Shown here: in pieces, positions 45,600 to 56,165 of the stretch
Position numbering within the stretch: the stretch's first letter is position 1
Layout of the letters: every line of letters begins with the position of its first letter
Source of the DNA: Musa acuminata AAA Group
Lineage: Eukaryota; Streptophyta; Magnoliopsida; Zingiberales; Musaceae
DNA length: 64,000 bases
NCBI RefSeq assembly: GCF_036884655.1
Contig: NC_088348.1
Location: forward strand, 21,393,001 to 21,457,000
Direction of reading: 5' to 3'
Notes under the pieces: model-generated
What the model saw: only the letters and a program-made list of their open reading frames with translations
The model's database searches: none
What the model was told of the DNA's origin: nothing
Made by a program: the position numbers and the translations under genes

Positions 45600-47076
45600 T
45601 ATAACACCCCTCATTTTTAAAAATTATTTAAGATCTTATTTGTAATATAGGGATCTAAATATAAATATTAGAAATTAGATATGATTTGTGAAAGATTCAT
45701 ATTAAGTTTTAACAAAAAAAAAAAATGGAGGACATGTGTCACTAGCTAACCTAAGGGGGATGCCACCTATGTTTGTTCTAAGAATGACACATAGGCTTCT
45801 TTTATGCATGCTTGCCACCTAGTAAATTCTCATGTTAGCTAAACCTAAGTAATTAAAGGAGAAACTAAATGAAAAATCAAGAGCTACAGAATAAGTTTGA
45901 GAAGAGAAGGAAAAAGAATTGAAGTAGAGAAAGTAAAAGCTTTGCTTTGGCCGGAGATTTTACATCAATTCCACACCTTTTGACTCAAATTTGTTTAAGG
46001 CAAGTATTCTAACCCCTTCCTACAGAACTCTTGATCTTTGATTTCATGTTAATCCTGAAAATTTTGGAAGATTCTGGCTTCATACATGATATTTCTTTCG
46101 TTTGGGAACAAAACTGTGAATCTGAAATTTTTTTTGAAGATTTGACCTTTCTATATTGTTCTAGCCATAACTTTGTATACCGATTTTGGATTCGGGCAAA
46201 ACTAAATTTATCCGAAATAGACTCATATATATTTCTTTTGACACTTAGAATGGTAAATTTGGAGACTATTTGCCTATCCAAACTATTATTTTAATTAACC
46301 CTATAAAATATGTAAGATAGAGATTATCGGTTTTGACCTTTCAGAACACTGTTGCTTATAACTCTCTATTGAAAATACTGATCTATACAAAGTATGATTT
46401 ATCAGAAACTAACTCATAAATCTTTCTGTGTATATCTGATTTGAATGATTTGGAGCATAAATGTCTATTGATTCATCTGTTCAAATCAACTCTATGAATT
46501 CTATAAAATAGAGAAAATGTTCTCTAACCTTTGGAAACTATTGATAATTCAATGTTGGAATCTCTAATTTATACAAAACTAAATTTATCTAAATCTAGAT
46601 TGATACATCTTTTGAATGATCCCTATTATGGGTAAATTGGAGCATAATTAGTTATCCACATAATTCATTCAACGTGCCTCTCAAATTCTATCATAATTGA
46701 GCTTTAATCGATTCCGCCTATTCTTGTTTTATCTCTTTGGAAATTGATTTCGGCCAACATCCTTCCTTTAGTTGAGCTTTACATAATTGCTTTGAATTCT
46801 TGTATATCTTATCCTTCAATTATTTGTATACCTGAATCTATTATGTAAAGTTCATATTTATATCGCAATGTTTCGTATAGGCACATATATTCTGTTGTTT
46901 CACATGTGTTTCTGATATGTCCCAATTTATTATTCACAATACCCTTTTATACTCTGGTATTTGTGGGATTATTTGGACTTTTGTTATAAATAGTAAAAGG
47001 ATTATTTGGACCTTTGCCATAAATGGTAAAGGGATTATCTAGACCTTTGCCAGAAATGGTAAAGGGTATATGCTTA

Positions 47077-47205
47077 GAGCTCGCGATGCTCTGTCAGCCT
47101 CCTCTGGCTTCATCCAAACATGAATGGATGACGCTCCCAAACGTGGGAGATTATATTTAGGATCCCACTTAACCTTTTATCTGTTTGATATGGTATCCAG
47201 AGCTT
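47077..47205. mobile_element. 129-bp insertion in J LTR2, flanked by TGCTTA
   Basis: LTR1 reads straight through where LTR2 has 129 extra bases starting GAGCTCGCGATGCTCTG and ending TGGTATCCAGAGCTT. TGCTTA flanks it on both sides (47071-47076 and 47206-47211), a likely target duplication. The end resembles a PBS (TGGTATC.AGAGC), so it may be a solo LTR plus PBS of a TRIM-like element; identity is not settled. Confidence 0.65.
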
Positions 47206-47294
47206 TGCTTATATACTTATATATGTGTTTTGGATAAGAATGAAATGTGTGCAATGTCAAATGCAATGTTTGAGCTTCTATTTTGTATTTGTTC

Positions 47295-47641
47295 TTTAAT
47301 ATACTCTGAAATACTTCATATGCCATTGATATATTCTGAAAAATTTCATCTACTATTGATATGTTCTGAAATATTTCATTTGCCATTGATATGCTCCAAA
47401 ATACTTCATATGTCATTGATATATTCTGAAGCATTTCATCCGTCATTGATATATTCCGAAATGTTTCATTTGTTATTGATATACTCCGAAACATTTCATA
47501 CGTTCTTGATATGCTTCGAAATGCTTTATATGCCATTGATATGCTCTGTAACATTTCATATGCTATTGATATGCTCCGAAATACATCCTATGTCATTGAT
47601 ATGTTTCAAAATATTTTATTTGTTATTAATATACTCTGAAA
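47295..47641 (+). repeat. 30-bp minisatellite in J LTR2
   Basis: About 11-12 units with the same unit-type order as LTR1: one complete eight-unit block then a partial one. Confidence 0.88.
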
Positions 47642-49270
47642 ACCGGAGTGCAATCAAACGGCTCCTTGCTTGGCCAGTCTAGGCACCCTTGACCTGCAGC
47701 GGTCTAACCCACCCAGATTGAACTCGATCCTCCCGTATGATCGAAGCCAACTGACTCCTGATTGATTCGAGCCAGCCAGCTTGGTCGCCGAACCTAGTGG
47801 GCTAGATTAGTGGCATGTGCAGTAATAAAACCAGAATAAACTTTACTAATAAGAAAACTTTAGTAAAATACATTAAAAAAAAAAAAAAAACCAGCAATGC
47901 AAAAAAAAAGAGAAAAATATAAATGATAAGAATGAGATTATTGAACTAAATTAAACACCATAATAACCTTAGATTGTTGATTTAGACCCCTTACAAATGC
48001 AAATATAAATGCTACAAGAGAAATTAAAATAATAATAAAACTTATCAAAACTGATTGATCTGTCTTCCTTGCATATTAAACCCCTTACTTTGCAATATTC
48101 ACCGGCTTTTGACCTTTATTGAGTCTAACGATGACACCACATCTTGCCTTATGTCATTAATATATTTATGTACATGTTAATGTATGATTTTATGTGATAT
48201 GAGTATGCTGATTAATGTATAATACTAAATAGAGGGACAGTTGATTTCGTATTGAGGGCAAAATGCCAATATTGATAAGGTGATTGATTATCTTTGGATG
48301 GCTGGAAGACTTGAGGGATCAAGGAACCATCAAACAGGAGGTCTTCTGCTTAGGGATAGGGGAGATGTGTCATTACTGTAGCCTGTAAGACATCACTCTG
48401 TCAATCGTTATGATAGTTTGACATCCTAAAAGATGTGAGCATCCCGTTTGTCAATAATGATGCATATATGATGTTGTATGTGTATGTATGATTTGCTAAC
48501 TTGTGTAGGTTGTGTTTAACATTTTTCGTTGTATTATCAGTCATTTGTGATATTCTTCCTATCATTTTATATTGTACCATCTGATTTGCTCAAGACTATC
48601 CTACTCAACAACATATTACTAAATATATATTATTGTTCTAAAATTTTTTAGAAGCACAATGTAATAATAAAGGAGAAAACAATACATGTCCTTTGGTATA
48701 AATACCTTTTTTTATTTAATAAAAAAAATTATTAATTCAAGTCATCATGTTATGTTATGTTAGGAGGGGTAACTAGGTGAGTCACCACACCAAACACAAG
48801 AAACACCACTAGGAATTGTTCATCAAAATTACAATCATATCGTAGAACACTCCACTTAGCGACACTAACAATCCTGTATGATACTATTTACATGCCAAGG
48901 TATCTCAACTTGACAATTCAAAAGTTTAATAGCTTGTAGTGAGTCGGATTAAATCATCAATTGCACTTACATCACATTCTAAAGTATAAGAGTTTGCTTT
49001 AGGAGGAGAAAAACGCTCATAGCAAGTAACTTTATTATTATTATTATAATAAATATTAGACTTTTGAGATGTAATGAAATGGATCTCGTATCATATTATT
49101 AATCCTTAGTATTTATGTCTAAAATGTACTTAGTGCGTGATAGTGTGTGTGGCGGAGATACTTTCAAGTTTCCCCGTGTCAATACATAAAGCGACGTTCT
49201 CCAGTATCAATGGCTGGCCAACCTAAAAACTAGCCTGTGACAAGTTCACTGCATCACAAGTCTTTTCTCT
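47642..49270. other. Unclassified intergenic sequence
   Basis: The first about 200 bp (47642-47850) are less AT-rich and unlike the neighbours; then A-rich DNA with a poly-A run (47876-47890) and ATT microsatellites (49033-49052). No domain, LTR end or long frame seen. Confidence 0.5.
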
Positions 49271-50157
49271 GACACTTGGGTCGAAGAGAATCCAAAGCCA
49301 ATCACCCCACATCAAAAAAAAGTATCTATGGCAAGTCAGGTCAAGACAGTCTTAGGAGCTACAACTACGTACGTACTCTGCACATCTCTCTGCTCACCAG
49401 GGCAGACCCCTTCATGTGCGAGTCTTCACAACAGGAGATGGCAGGGGAATTCCTGCTAAAGAAAGAAAGACCATGTCACGTGAATCTCACAAGTACCACC
49501 GGTGCTGCACGCCAACTGGCCCTTTTGTTCTGCAACAAAAAAGATCAAACCCACCACAGAACCTCCCTGGCTCATCACCGCCTCTCACTGCGATCCAGGT
49601 TGGCTGGTCCTCTCTGTGTTCTCAATCCAGTCAGAAGAAATGAATGACCCAGCTTACATCACTGTCACTGCCAGTGAAATGATACAGGTAGACACAGGCT
49701 GAGGATCTACTGGCCGGTGGTGCTTTCTTCTACAACAGGGACCAATCAGGGAATTAATTACTTGCCGTCCAGATGATGTCCATCGTGGAATTCTTTACTT
49801 CTGGAGCAAAGCATCACTCATTCTTTACTTCTGGAGCAGGGATGGAATTCTCAGAGACACAGTGGGAGTGCATTCAAATACTGCTGTATGATTTATTAAT
49901 AGGCAACAATCCCAGAGCAACATGGTACGTATCTGCTCAAAGTGCAAAGATTATGTGGACTCAGGGTTCATGGATGAACCCTAACTCCTGTGACAAAGAT
50001 GATACAAGAACGGGACTCTTCCTATCACGACAGAGGCATATCAGCAAAAGACAAATAACGTAACTCATAGTAAATAGACCGTAAAACTTCCCTCACCTCA
50101 ATCGGAACCTCTTCTTTCTTCTTCACTCGTCTTTTACCAGAATTCCCCGACTTGGGT
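49271..50157. other. Downstream flank of the PB1 gene
   Basis: Moderate GC content. A 123-residue frame (49276-49647, +) shows no recognisable motif. A 19-bp repeat ATTCTTTACTTCTGGAGCA occurs at 49790 and 49820. The 3' untranslated region of the minus-strand gene probably lies in 49.9-50.16 kb; no clear polyadenylation signal was fixed. Confidence 0.5.
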
Positions 50158-52233
50158 TCATGATGCTCTGGTTGCCTTGGCATCAGCCGGTGCCGTCCCA
50201 TCGGCGATCACGACACCCGAGCTCACGGGCAATGGAGTGGCCTGAGAGTAGTACATCTGAGGGTGAGCACGATCACCAGCGAAGTCATAACCATAATTAA
50301 CCATCGTTGCCGGGGACTGAGAAATATGATGCGGCTGCACCACATGATACCCCATGCCGGTGGCATATGGGTGGGCTTGGTCCGCCGCGACATGGATAAG
50401 CGGGGGTTGCAATGCGGTAGCAGGGGATGGGGCGTTGGTCCTATACAAATTCGCAGGCAATTCAGGCTTGGCAGGGACACGAGGCACCGGCAAGGCAGGT
50501 TTTGCTGCTGAAGATATCAGATTGGGATCCCCCAAACCGGGCTGCATTGCCGCCAAATCGTATGATGGAGTCTGCCGAACAGGATAGTAGTACAGGGGCA
50601 TTTGGGGATCGTAAGCGTGGGCTTGCGGCGGTTGCTGGATAGTGTGGGTGGCAACTGGGAAGTAAGACGGGACGGGGATGACACCCCCGGTAGCAGGGTG
50701 GTGGATGTAGTGGGGGTTCGCTGGAATGTACTGCTGCTGCTGCTGCTGCTGCTGCTGTTGATGATGAAACTGGGGATGAAGCTGTTGCTCGTGGAATTGC
50801 TTTGGTTGCAATGAGGGCAATTGGTAACCTGCAGCGTCCGTGGCCAGAATCGGGACGCGATTGCTGGGATCGGAAGAGACCGGGAGCTCTCGTTTTGGAT
50901 CAGAGGTGGCATTCAAGTACATCGTTCTAGATGAATAGAAAAGAGCAATTTTTTTCTGTAAGAGCCTTCAAAAGTTTATAGCTTTTGTCCAGAGTAGTTT
51001 GGAGAAGGATCAATACCTTGAACCTGAATCGTACGAGAGCGCTTCGATCTGAGTTAAGTCCGGAGGACGATGCTGCAGCGGCTTCCGGACGCCGCCGTGG
51101 TCGGACTTCTCGTCATCAGAGGAGAAAGCTTTGCTAGGGTTTTCGGTGGGGGAGATGGTCAAGGTGGAAGCGGAGGAAGCAGAGGGGGGGATCGGCGGAG
51201 AGGGTTGGAGCTCGGGAGCGTAAGATGGCTCCTTAAAATTGTCGTCCGCCCTCTGTCCGCCGCCGGCAGCCACGGTGCCGGATGACAGGTTCATCTGGGC
51301 GAAGTGGTCATCGAGACCGGCGATCCGGGGATCGGACGGGCGGTCGTCGGGGCGAACACGGATAGGCGGGAGATTGGAGAGTGAAGGGACGGAGGAGGCC
51401 GACCCAAAGGAGGAAGTAGTGTCGAGCATCGGCGAGTCCGGGATGGAGTGGACGTCCTGGCTGTGTCGGGCGAGCTTGCCGGACGAGTCTGGGCGCGACA
51501 GGACGAGACGCTCGGGCAGCTCCGAGTGAGCGCCGCCGCGGACGACACCTGACGAAGCGATTGCGGAGCCACCATGGGAGTGGACGGAGGAGTCGTCCTC
51601 GAGGCCGAGGAGGCAATTGACGGAGGCCGAGTCGGAGGAGAGGCCGCGAGGGAGGCCGTCGATCCCCATCCCGCCCATGGCACTATTGAGCGCGTCGACG
51701 AACCAAGTCTCCGACTTGGAGTCATCCAGAAGCGACCCGATCGAGGACGTAGGCGACGACTCACTCTTAGAGGGGAACAGGAAGAGCCGGAGGCGGGAGG
51801 ACCGGTTGGAGCCACCGCTAGCGCCGGCGGCAGCAGCGAGGATACGGTCGTACTCTTCGATCATGTTGTCGAGGTCCTCGTCAGTGGCGACCGAGATGAG
51901 CGAGTCGAGATCCTCGTTTGGGAGCTGGTACTTGAGGGAGAAGGGGCGGCCGCCGAGAAGGTTTCGGGAGAGCTTGGCCGAGAGGTCGGGGAGGGAGGAG
52001 TGGCGGTCGACGACGACGATACGGGTCTCGCCGCCAAGGTAGCAGAGAGACTTGTCGGTGGGCCGGGGGACGATTCGGCCGCCGTAGCTGCACATCAACC
52101 GGAGGCGGCCAGCTGCAGCGGAGGGGAAGGCTGGCTCGTCCCACGAGTCGCCCCCGCGGGAGCGCGGGGAGGATTCGACGGAGTCCGCGTAGCCCGGGCC
52201 GCCTCCGCCAGCGGCAGCCGCCGTTTCCATCAT
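50158..52233 (-). CDS. PB1-domain protein (octicosapeptide/Phox/Bem1p family), two exons
   Basis: Exon 1 is 52233-51017, intron 50927-51016 (90 bp; donor AAG|GTATTG, acceptor ATCTAG|AACG) and exon 2 is 50926-50158, giving 661 residues with a join reading SGSRTMYLNAT. An upstream in-frame codon at 52342-52344 is GTG and lies by the TATA box, so the start is ATG at 52233 (MMETAAAAGGGG). PB1 domain about residues 42-132: RLRLMCSYGGRIVPRPTD, then the acidic OPCA part YQLPNEDLDSLISVATDEDL. The rest is low-complexity: Ser/Pro-rich middle, a run of ten Gln, a Pro/Tyr/Gln-rich C-terminus. PB1 domains bind other PB1 proteins. The layout resembles the plant PAL OF QUIRKY-like group, but the exact orthologue is not established. 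Intact, GC-rich exon 1, typical of monocot genes. Confidence 0.92.
50731..50760 (-). repeat. CAG/CAA microsatellite coding for ten glutamines
   Basis: Nine CTG triplets and a TTG on the plus strand, read as nine CAG and one CAA codons in exon 2 of the PB1 gene. Likely length-variable. Confidence 0.95.
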
Positions 52234-52327
52234 CGGATCGAGCGAACAGGACTTGGAGACGGAGCGCAAGTGGGGCTGGTTTTGGGAGGGGCGTGCGGAG
52301 CAGGAAAAGGAAGCGGGGTATCGTAAT

Positions 52328-52337
52328 GCCTTATATT
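52328..52337 (-). promoter_or_regulatory. Probable TATA box of the PB1 gene
   Basis: GAATATAAGG on the minus strand, about 100 bp upstream of the chosen ATG, which leaves room for a transcription start near 52300 and a GC-rich untranslated leader of about 70 bp. Confidence 0.6.
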
Positions 52338-52344
52338 CTCGCAC

Positions 52345-53292
52345 TTTTGCTTTGGAGGTACAAGATATTATTAAGTAAATTATCAGAAAAAATTCTTTTT
52401 ACTATAATTCCTAAAATATTCATAAGTAGCACAAGAAAAAATAAATTAATTAATTAATGTTACATTTAAATGCACATTTGAATTATATATGAAGTAAGAA
52501 ATAATAAATGTTACACTGGAAGTAAGTGCAATCTTCCTACTCCTTTTTTTTCTAAGACGAATAGGTTAGTATAGTTTAATAAGTAATCAGACATTCAGGA
52601 AAAACTTTGATAAATATGTTAAAAATAATTTTAGAAAGTAAGTAATTATTATTTCTATTGTAAAATCCTTCAAGGTTAAAGTGCATTCAGTAATACCATC
52701 ATTTCACAGAGAGAGAGAGAGAGAGAGAGATGTATATATATATAAAGTATCTAAATAAAAATTTTAAAAAATAAAAATTATTAAAGTTTAATTATTAAAA
52801 ATTATAAAGATATTGAATCTAAATTATAAAGATATTGAATCTTTTACTTACAACTTGAGCTTCTGAAAATAGCAACAATTCAATCAAATCTTTGTCGTCA
52901 AAACGTCTCATGTTTAGTTAGTACTTAGCAATACTCTTGAACAACACATTGGGGCTTCATCCATGCTTTAAATTTAAGACAAGAGTTGCACAAGAGAAGC
53001 GGTATTAAAATATATATATAAATATATATTGTATCCTAAGCTTTTGGGATTACAATCTTTGTCATTAATGAACAACAACGTAGTCATTAAGTCAGTACCA
53101 GAGATCTAGTTTTGCTTTTGCAGTTTTCCTGGTCTGTGAAGGACTCAAAGAGTGACCGTTTCCCAAAGGGCAAAGAGTTATTGCCTTGAAGTGCTGCAAG
53201 CCAGGTAACAGGAGTCAAACAGGCCTTGTTCCGACTCACAAGAATGCCATGTTTCTTTTCCTTGAAAAGCTTTCAATCCAAGCCTTCCTTCC
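52345..53292. other. AT-rich intergenic spacer with microsatellites
   Basis: Upstream region of the PB1 gene and downstream region of the next small frame. Holds a (GA)n run at 52707-52730 followed by (TA)n at 52733-52743, and a duplicated TAAAGATATTGAATCT (52805 and 52826). No gene seen. Confidence 0.55.
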
Positions 53293-53583
53293 CTACAGTG
53301 AATCCATGTTCTCATCCCATGAGACCCACCAGATAGAGTGAGTGAGACTTGCCACCAGCCTTTGTTCAACAGATGTGCGAGGGGACGTATTCGTCGTCGT
53401 CATGGGTGGAGCATCTAAAACCACGCCTCCGGCAGAGCTCCAAGGGGTAGGCTGCTCCGATTGGCTTTGTGGGAACAGGTGTTCGCGGTATTCCCTGTTT
53501 GCATATCGAGCAGCCACAGTCAGTCCGTGATATGGGAGAATCTGACCTTCATCATCTTGTTCTCCACTCTCTCGTTTCAGCAT
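53293..53583 (-). CDS. Possible small gene or terminal exon, 96 residues
   Basis: ATG at 53581-53583 reads MLKRESGEQDDEGQILPYHG, then AARYANREYREHLFPQSQSE, a Ser/Thr/Pro-rich middle and a C-terminus RLVASLTHSIWWVSWDENMD with a stop soon after. I do not recognise the family. Support is only local: balanced composition, GC higher than the surroundings, and charged and aromatic residues arranged like a real protein. TAATCAG and GATCGCAG just upstream of the ATG could be splice acceptors, so it may be the last exon of a larger gene. There is no membrane segment or signal peptide. It may also be chance. Confidence 0.4.
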   Translation of the reverse strand: MLKRESGEQDDEGQILPYHGLTVAARYANREYREHLFPQSQSEQPTPWSSAGGVVLDAPPMTTTNTSPRTSVEQRLVASLTHSIWWVSWDENMDSL

Positions 53584-54607
53584 CTCTCCCCCCTGCGATC
53601 TGATTAGATATGCATAATTAAAGGTGGTTGGGTGTGTCTGCTACTTGGAAGGAAGCTCCAAAACATTGCGTGCGTTTGCGTATCCTATAATTAGTGGGAA
53701 AGCAAAATGGACAATCCCCAAGCAAGGAGGTGACGGCCACCGAGGTAGAGTTTATTCCAAGCCAGTTCACATCCGTTCTTAGAGCATATTGAATTGAAGT
53801 ATCCGAGAATCATCTCATGAGTTCTCAACGGTAGAGCATAAAGACAACCATAATTCTGAACGGTAGCAAATCTGAGTGTCAGAGAGTTCACTGCAAATAA
53901 TAGTCTCATAAGTTCTGAAAATTCTCTAGCTACTAAAATACATCATATGCCTCCACAAAACCAAGACAGCGATATTAGAGGATAATCAGGATTTATTTCT
54001 TAAAAGATCCACATAAATTTCGAAAGGGTGCGGAATTGCCAATGAGTCCCCCCCCCCCCTCCCCCCTCCCCCCTCTTTTTATTCTCTCAATTATTGTTTT
54101 CTTCCCTCATTACAACTTTATATTCCTTGCTTTTTGAGGGTTACAAAAGTGACATCCATTGTAATCTAGCAGACTCCCCCTGTCTCCTTGAAGGTACGGT
54201 GAGAGGAAGAGAAAAGGGGGTAGCCAACCTAAACAAACAGCTAGCTGGCCCTGTGTCAGCAGGCCGAGTCATGTCCCCAGTTCTTTTCCCTGTCTGCTTC
54301 CTCCACAGCTGATGCTGAGACGATGAGTGCTGCTACTAACCGATGCTGACAGGGTCTGGAGTGGCATCCAAGCTTAGTGGGGCCCAGTTTGTTTGGTCTA
54401 TGATGGTAGGTTGAGACGAGGCCAGATATGTCCCCATATTACGCTTCCCACAGTACACCACAATTATGATGCGCCTGCACCAGTCCCACGTTATCCTATC
54501 AGGATCTGATGCCTCACGCTGTTCCTCTTTGTTGTTTATGACCTTCTTCTTGTGCCTCTCATCATAGAATGGAATGGAACGGTACTGCTCCGGTTCGTTA
54601 TGCCACG

Positions 54608-54609
<2 letters not shown>
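53584..54609. other. Intergenic, with C-rich tract
   Basis: No supported gene. A pyrimidine tract of mostly C lies at 54048-54074. Short frames on both strands lack recognisable features. Confidence 0.5.

Positions 54610-54640
<31 letters not shown>
54610..54640. repeat. (TA)n microsatellite
   Basis: About 15 TA units, directly next to solo LTR I, which was inserted into it; TATATATG resumes at 56166. Confidence 0.9.
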
Positions 54641-54644
<4 letters not shown>

Positions 54645-56165
54645 AATTTCGAATTTTGATAATGAAATCAATCAATATGTGTTTATGTTTTAATTTACAT
54701 TTTGAGTTTCACATGATGCTTTGATCAGGATGAGACAATTAAAGTAGAAAAATTATATTGGGCCGGAGGAAAATTTCATAAGATTGGATGTCGGACCGGT
54801 GGATCGGTCGACGTATCGACAGAAGGCTTCGAGCCGTGGATTCGGGCATTGGGCCAAGAAGAACGAAAATTGTATCAAGGATATCGGAGTTGCGGAGTCA
54901 ACTGGATGATTGGGCAATAGGCTGCAGGAGAGGACAATGCACCAAAGAATTGGACGAAGCGTCGAGGGACTAATGACATGCCGGACAACTTGATTAGATG
55001 CTTAGGATTAATTGTTTAGATCGAAGTGTGTTTTACATGTGCAGGATTAACCATGATAGCATGAAGACATAAAGCAACTTTACCGGAGTTAAGTTCGATG
55101 GGTGTTCGAGAGTCCGTTGAAAATCCGAAGAATCATCGGAAGTGCTACCGGAACCAACCGAGAAAGAATCAGGGACTTGCCGAAGTTATCGGAAGTCTGT
55201 CGGAAAGATCATTGGAGGTTCGCGGAGATCACTGAGAAGGTTCGGATACTTGCCAAAGACTCGTTGAACTCCCCACAAGACCGGGAGCCTACTGGGAGCC
55301 CGTCGGAAGAAATCCGAGGGTATATCGGAAGTCCGTCGGAAGTTCATTGGAAAGCTCACTGGAAGGAAACTCAAAGTTGCCGGTTACAATTTACTTATGG
55401 CTATGTCTTAATTTCATAGTTTGTATATAATTTGGGTTAGGATTACAGGTTAATCCTATAACCCGGTTATGGGCCAATTGGGCTCGAGTTTGGACTGGTT
55501 TGGGTCAAGTTTGGAGCCCAACCAGTGAGCTGGAACAGTCTAGTTAGTGGCACCAATAGTACACTGTCGGTGTCAGACACTGACTGGCAGTGGCACCGCC
55601 AGCACCGGAAACCCAAAAGTAATTCAAATTTGGAGCCCAAATTTGAATCCTCTTAGGGCCTATAAATACCCCTCAATTCTCAGCAGAGAAAGTACCTTTT
55701 GAGAAGTTAGAGATTGAGAAAAAGCCTTAGCAAAGTCTTTAACAAGTCTTGTTTTCAATAGCTTAAGTGTTCACATCTCTCTTTCTCTTTGAAAAATCTG
55801 TAAAAGAGTGAACCACTTGTAAAAGGTTGTAAGAGGGGTATTTGTCTTTCCCCTTCAAAGTGATTTGCTAGTAGAAGTTGGGAGCCTAATCGAAGAAGGT
55901 TTCACAAGTGGATGTAGGTCATTTGACTGAACCACTTTAAATTAGTGTGTTCCTTGAATGTGTGAGTGTTTACCTTTCTGAAACATTTATTTACATAGTA
56001 GCAAACTTTTAATTTTTATCTCCTTATTTTACTCGAGCTACTTTTACCAAGTCATTCTTTGTCAAATCAAAATCTCTATGCATTTACGAAATCGTTTCCA
56101 AACTTACGAGTTTTAATCCGATGTACTAATTCACTCCCCCTCTTAGTGCCCCTCTGATCCTAACA
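54640..56165 (+). repeat. Solo LTR I of the sirevirus-like family
   Basis: Starts (T)GTTAAATTTCGAATTTTG with the first T apparently changed to A, and ends CTCTTAGTGCCCCTCTGATC then CTAACA. About 1526 bp, no internal domain. Long U3 block present (about 54716-55010). TATA box CCTATAAATA at 55659-55668. Only a short dyad array (about 55545-55610). TATAT flanks both sides. Confidence 0.9.

Larger units (their letters stand above)
42308..47641 (+). mobile_element. Element J: miniature Tekay-like gypsy element with very long LTRs
   Basis: LTR1 42308-45176, internal region of only about 423 bp (45177-45599) with PBS and PPT, LTR2 45600-47641 truncated at its 3' end. Long LTRs and a TGTAACACCCCTCA-type start suggest the Tekay/Del chromovirus group. 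The internal part keeps only what looks like a gag start (MTRTFSPPTSSTF near 45304) and the PPT, so it is non-autonomous or internally deleted. Confidence 0.8.
45600..47641 (+). repeat. LTR2 of element J, 3' truncated
   Basis: Starts TATAACACCCCTC (G lost from TG). Follows LTR1 through the first about 1.9 kb and stops inside the minisatellite at about 47641, where unrelated sequence begins. Contains a 129-bp insertion at 47077-47205. Confidence 0.85.

Noticed and set aside
49276..49647. 123-residue plus-strand frame downstream of the PB1 gene
   Set aside because: No recognisable domain; overlapping frames in other phases are equally open; it probably lies in untranslated or intergenic sequence.
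51574..52326. 250-residue open frame on the plus strand opposite the PB1 gene, and other frames in 51070-52144
   Set aside because: Antisense or shifted frames of a GC-rich exon that lacks AT-rich stop codons; the minus strand has the PB1 domain and correct splice sites.
52342..52344. GTG as start codon for a longer PB1 protein
   Set aside because: A non-ATG start inside the promoter region is unlikely in a plant gene, and an ATG 37 codons later fits.
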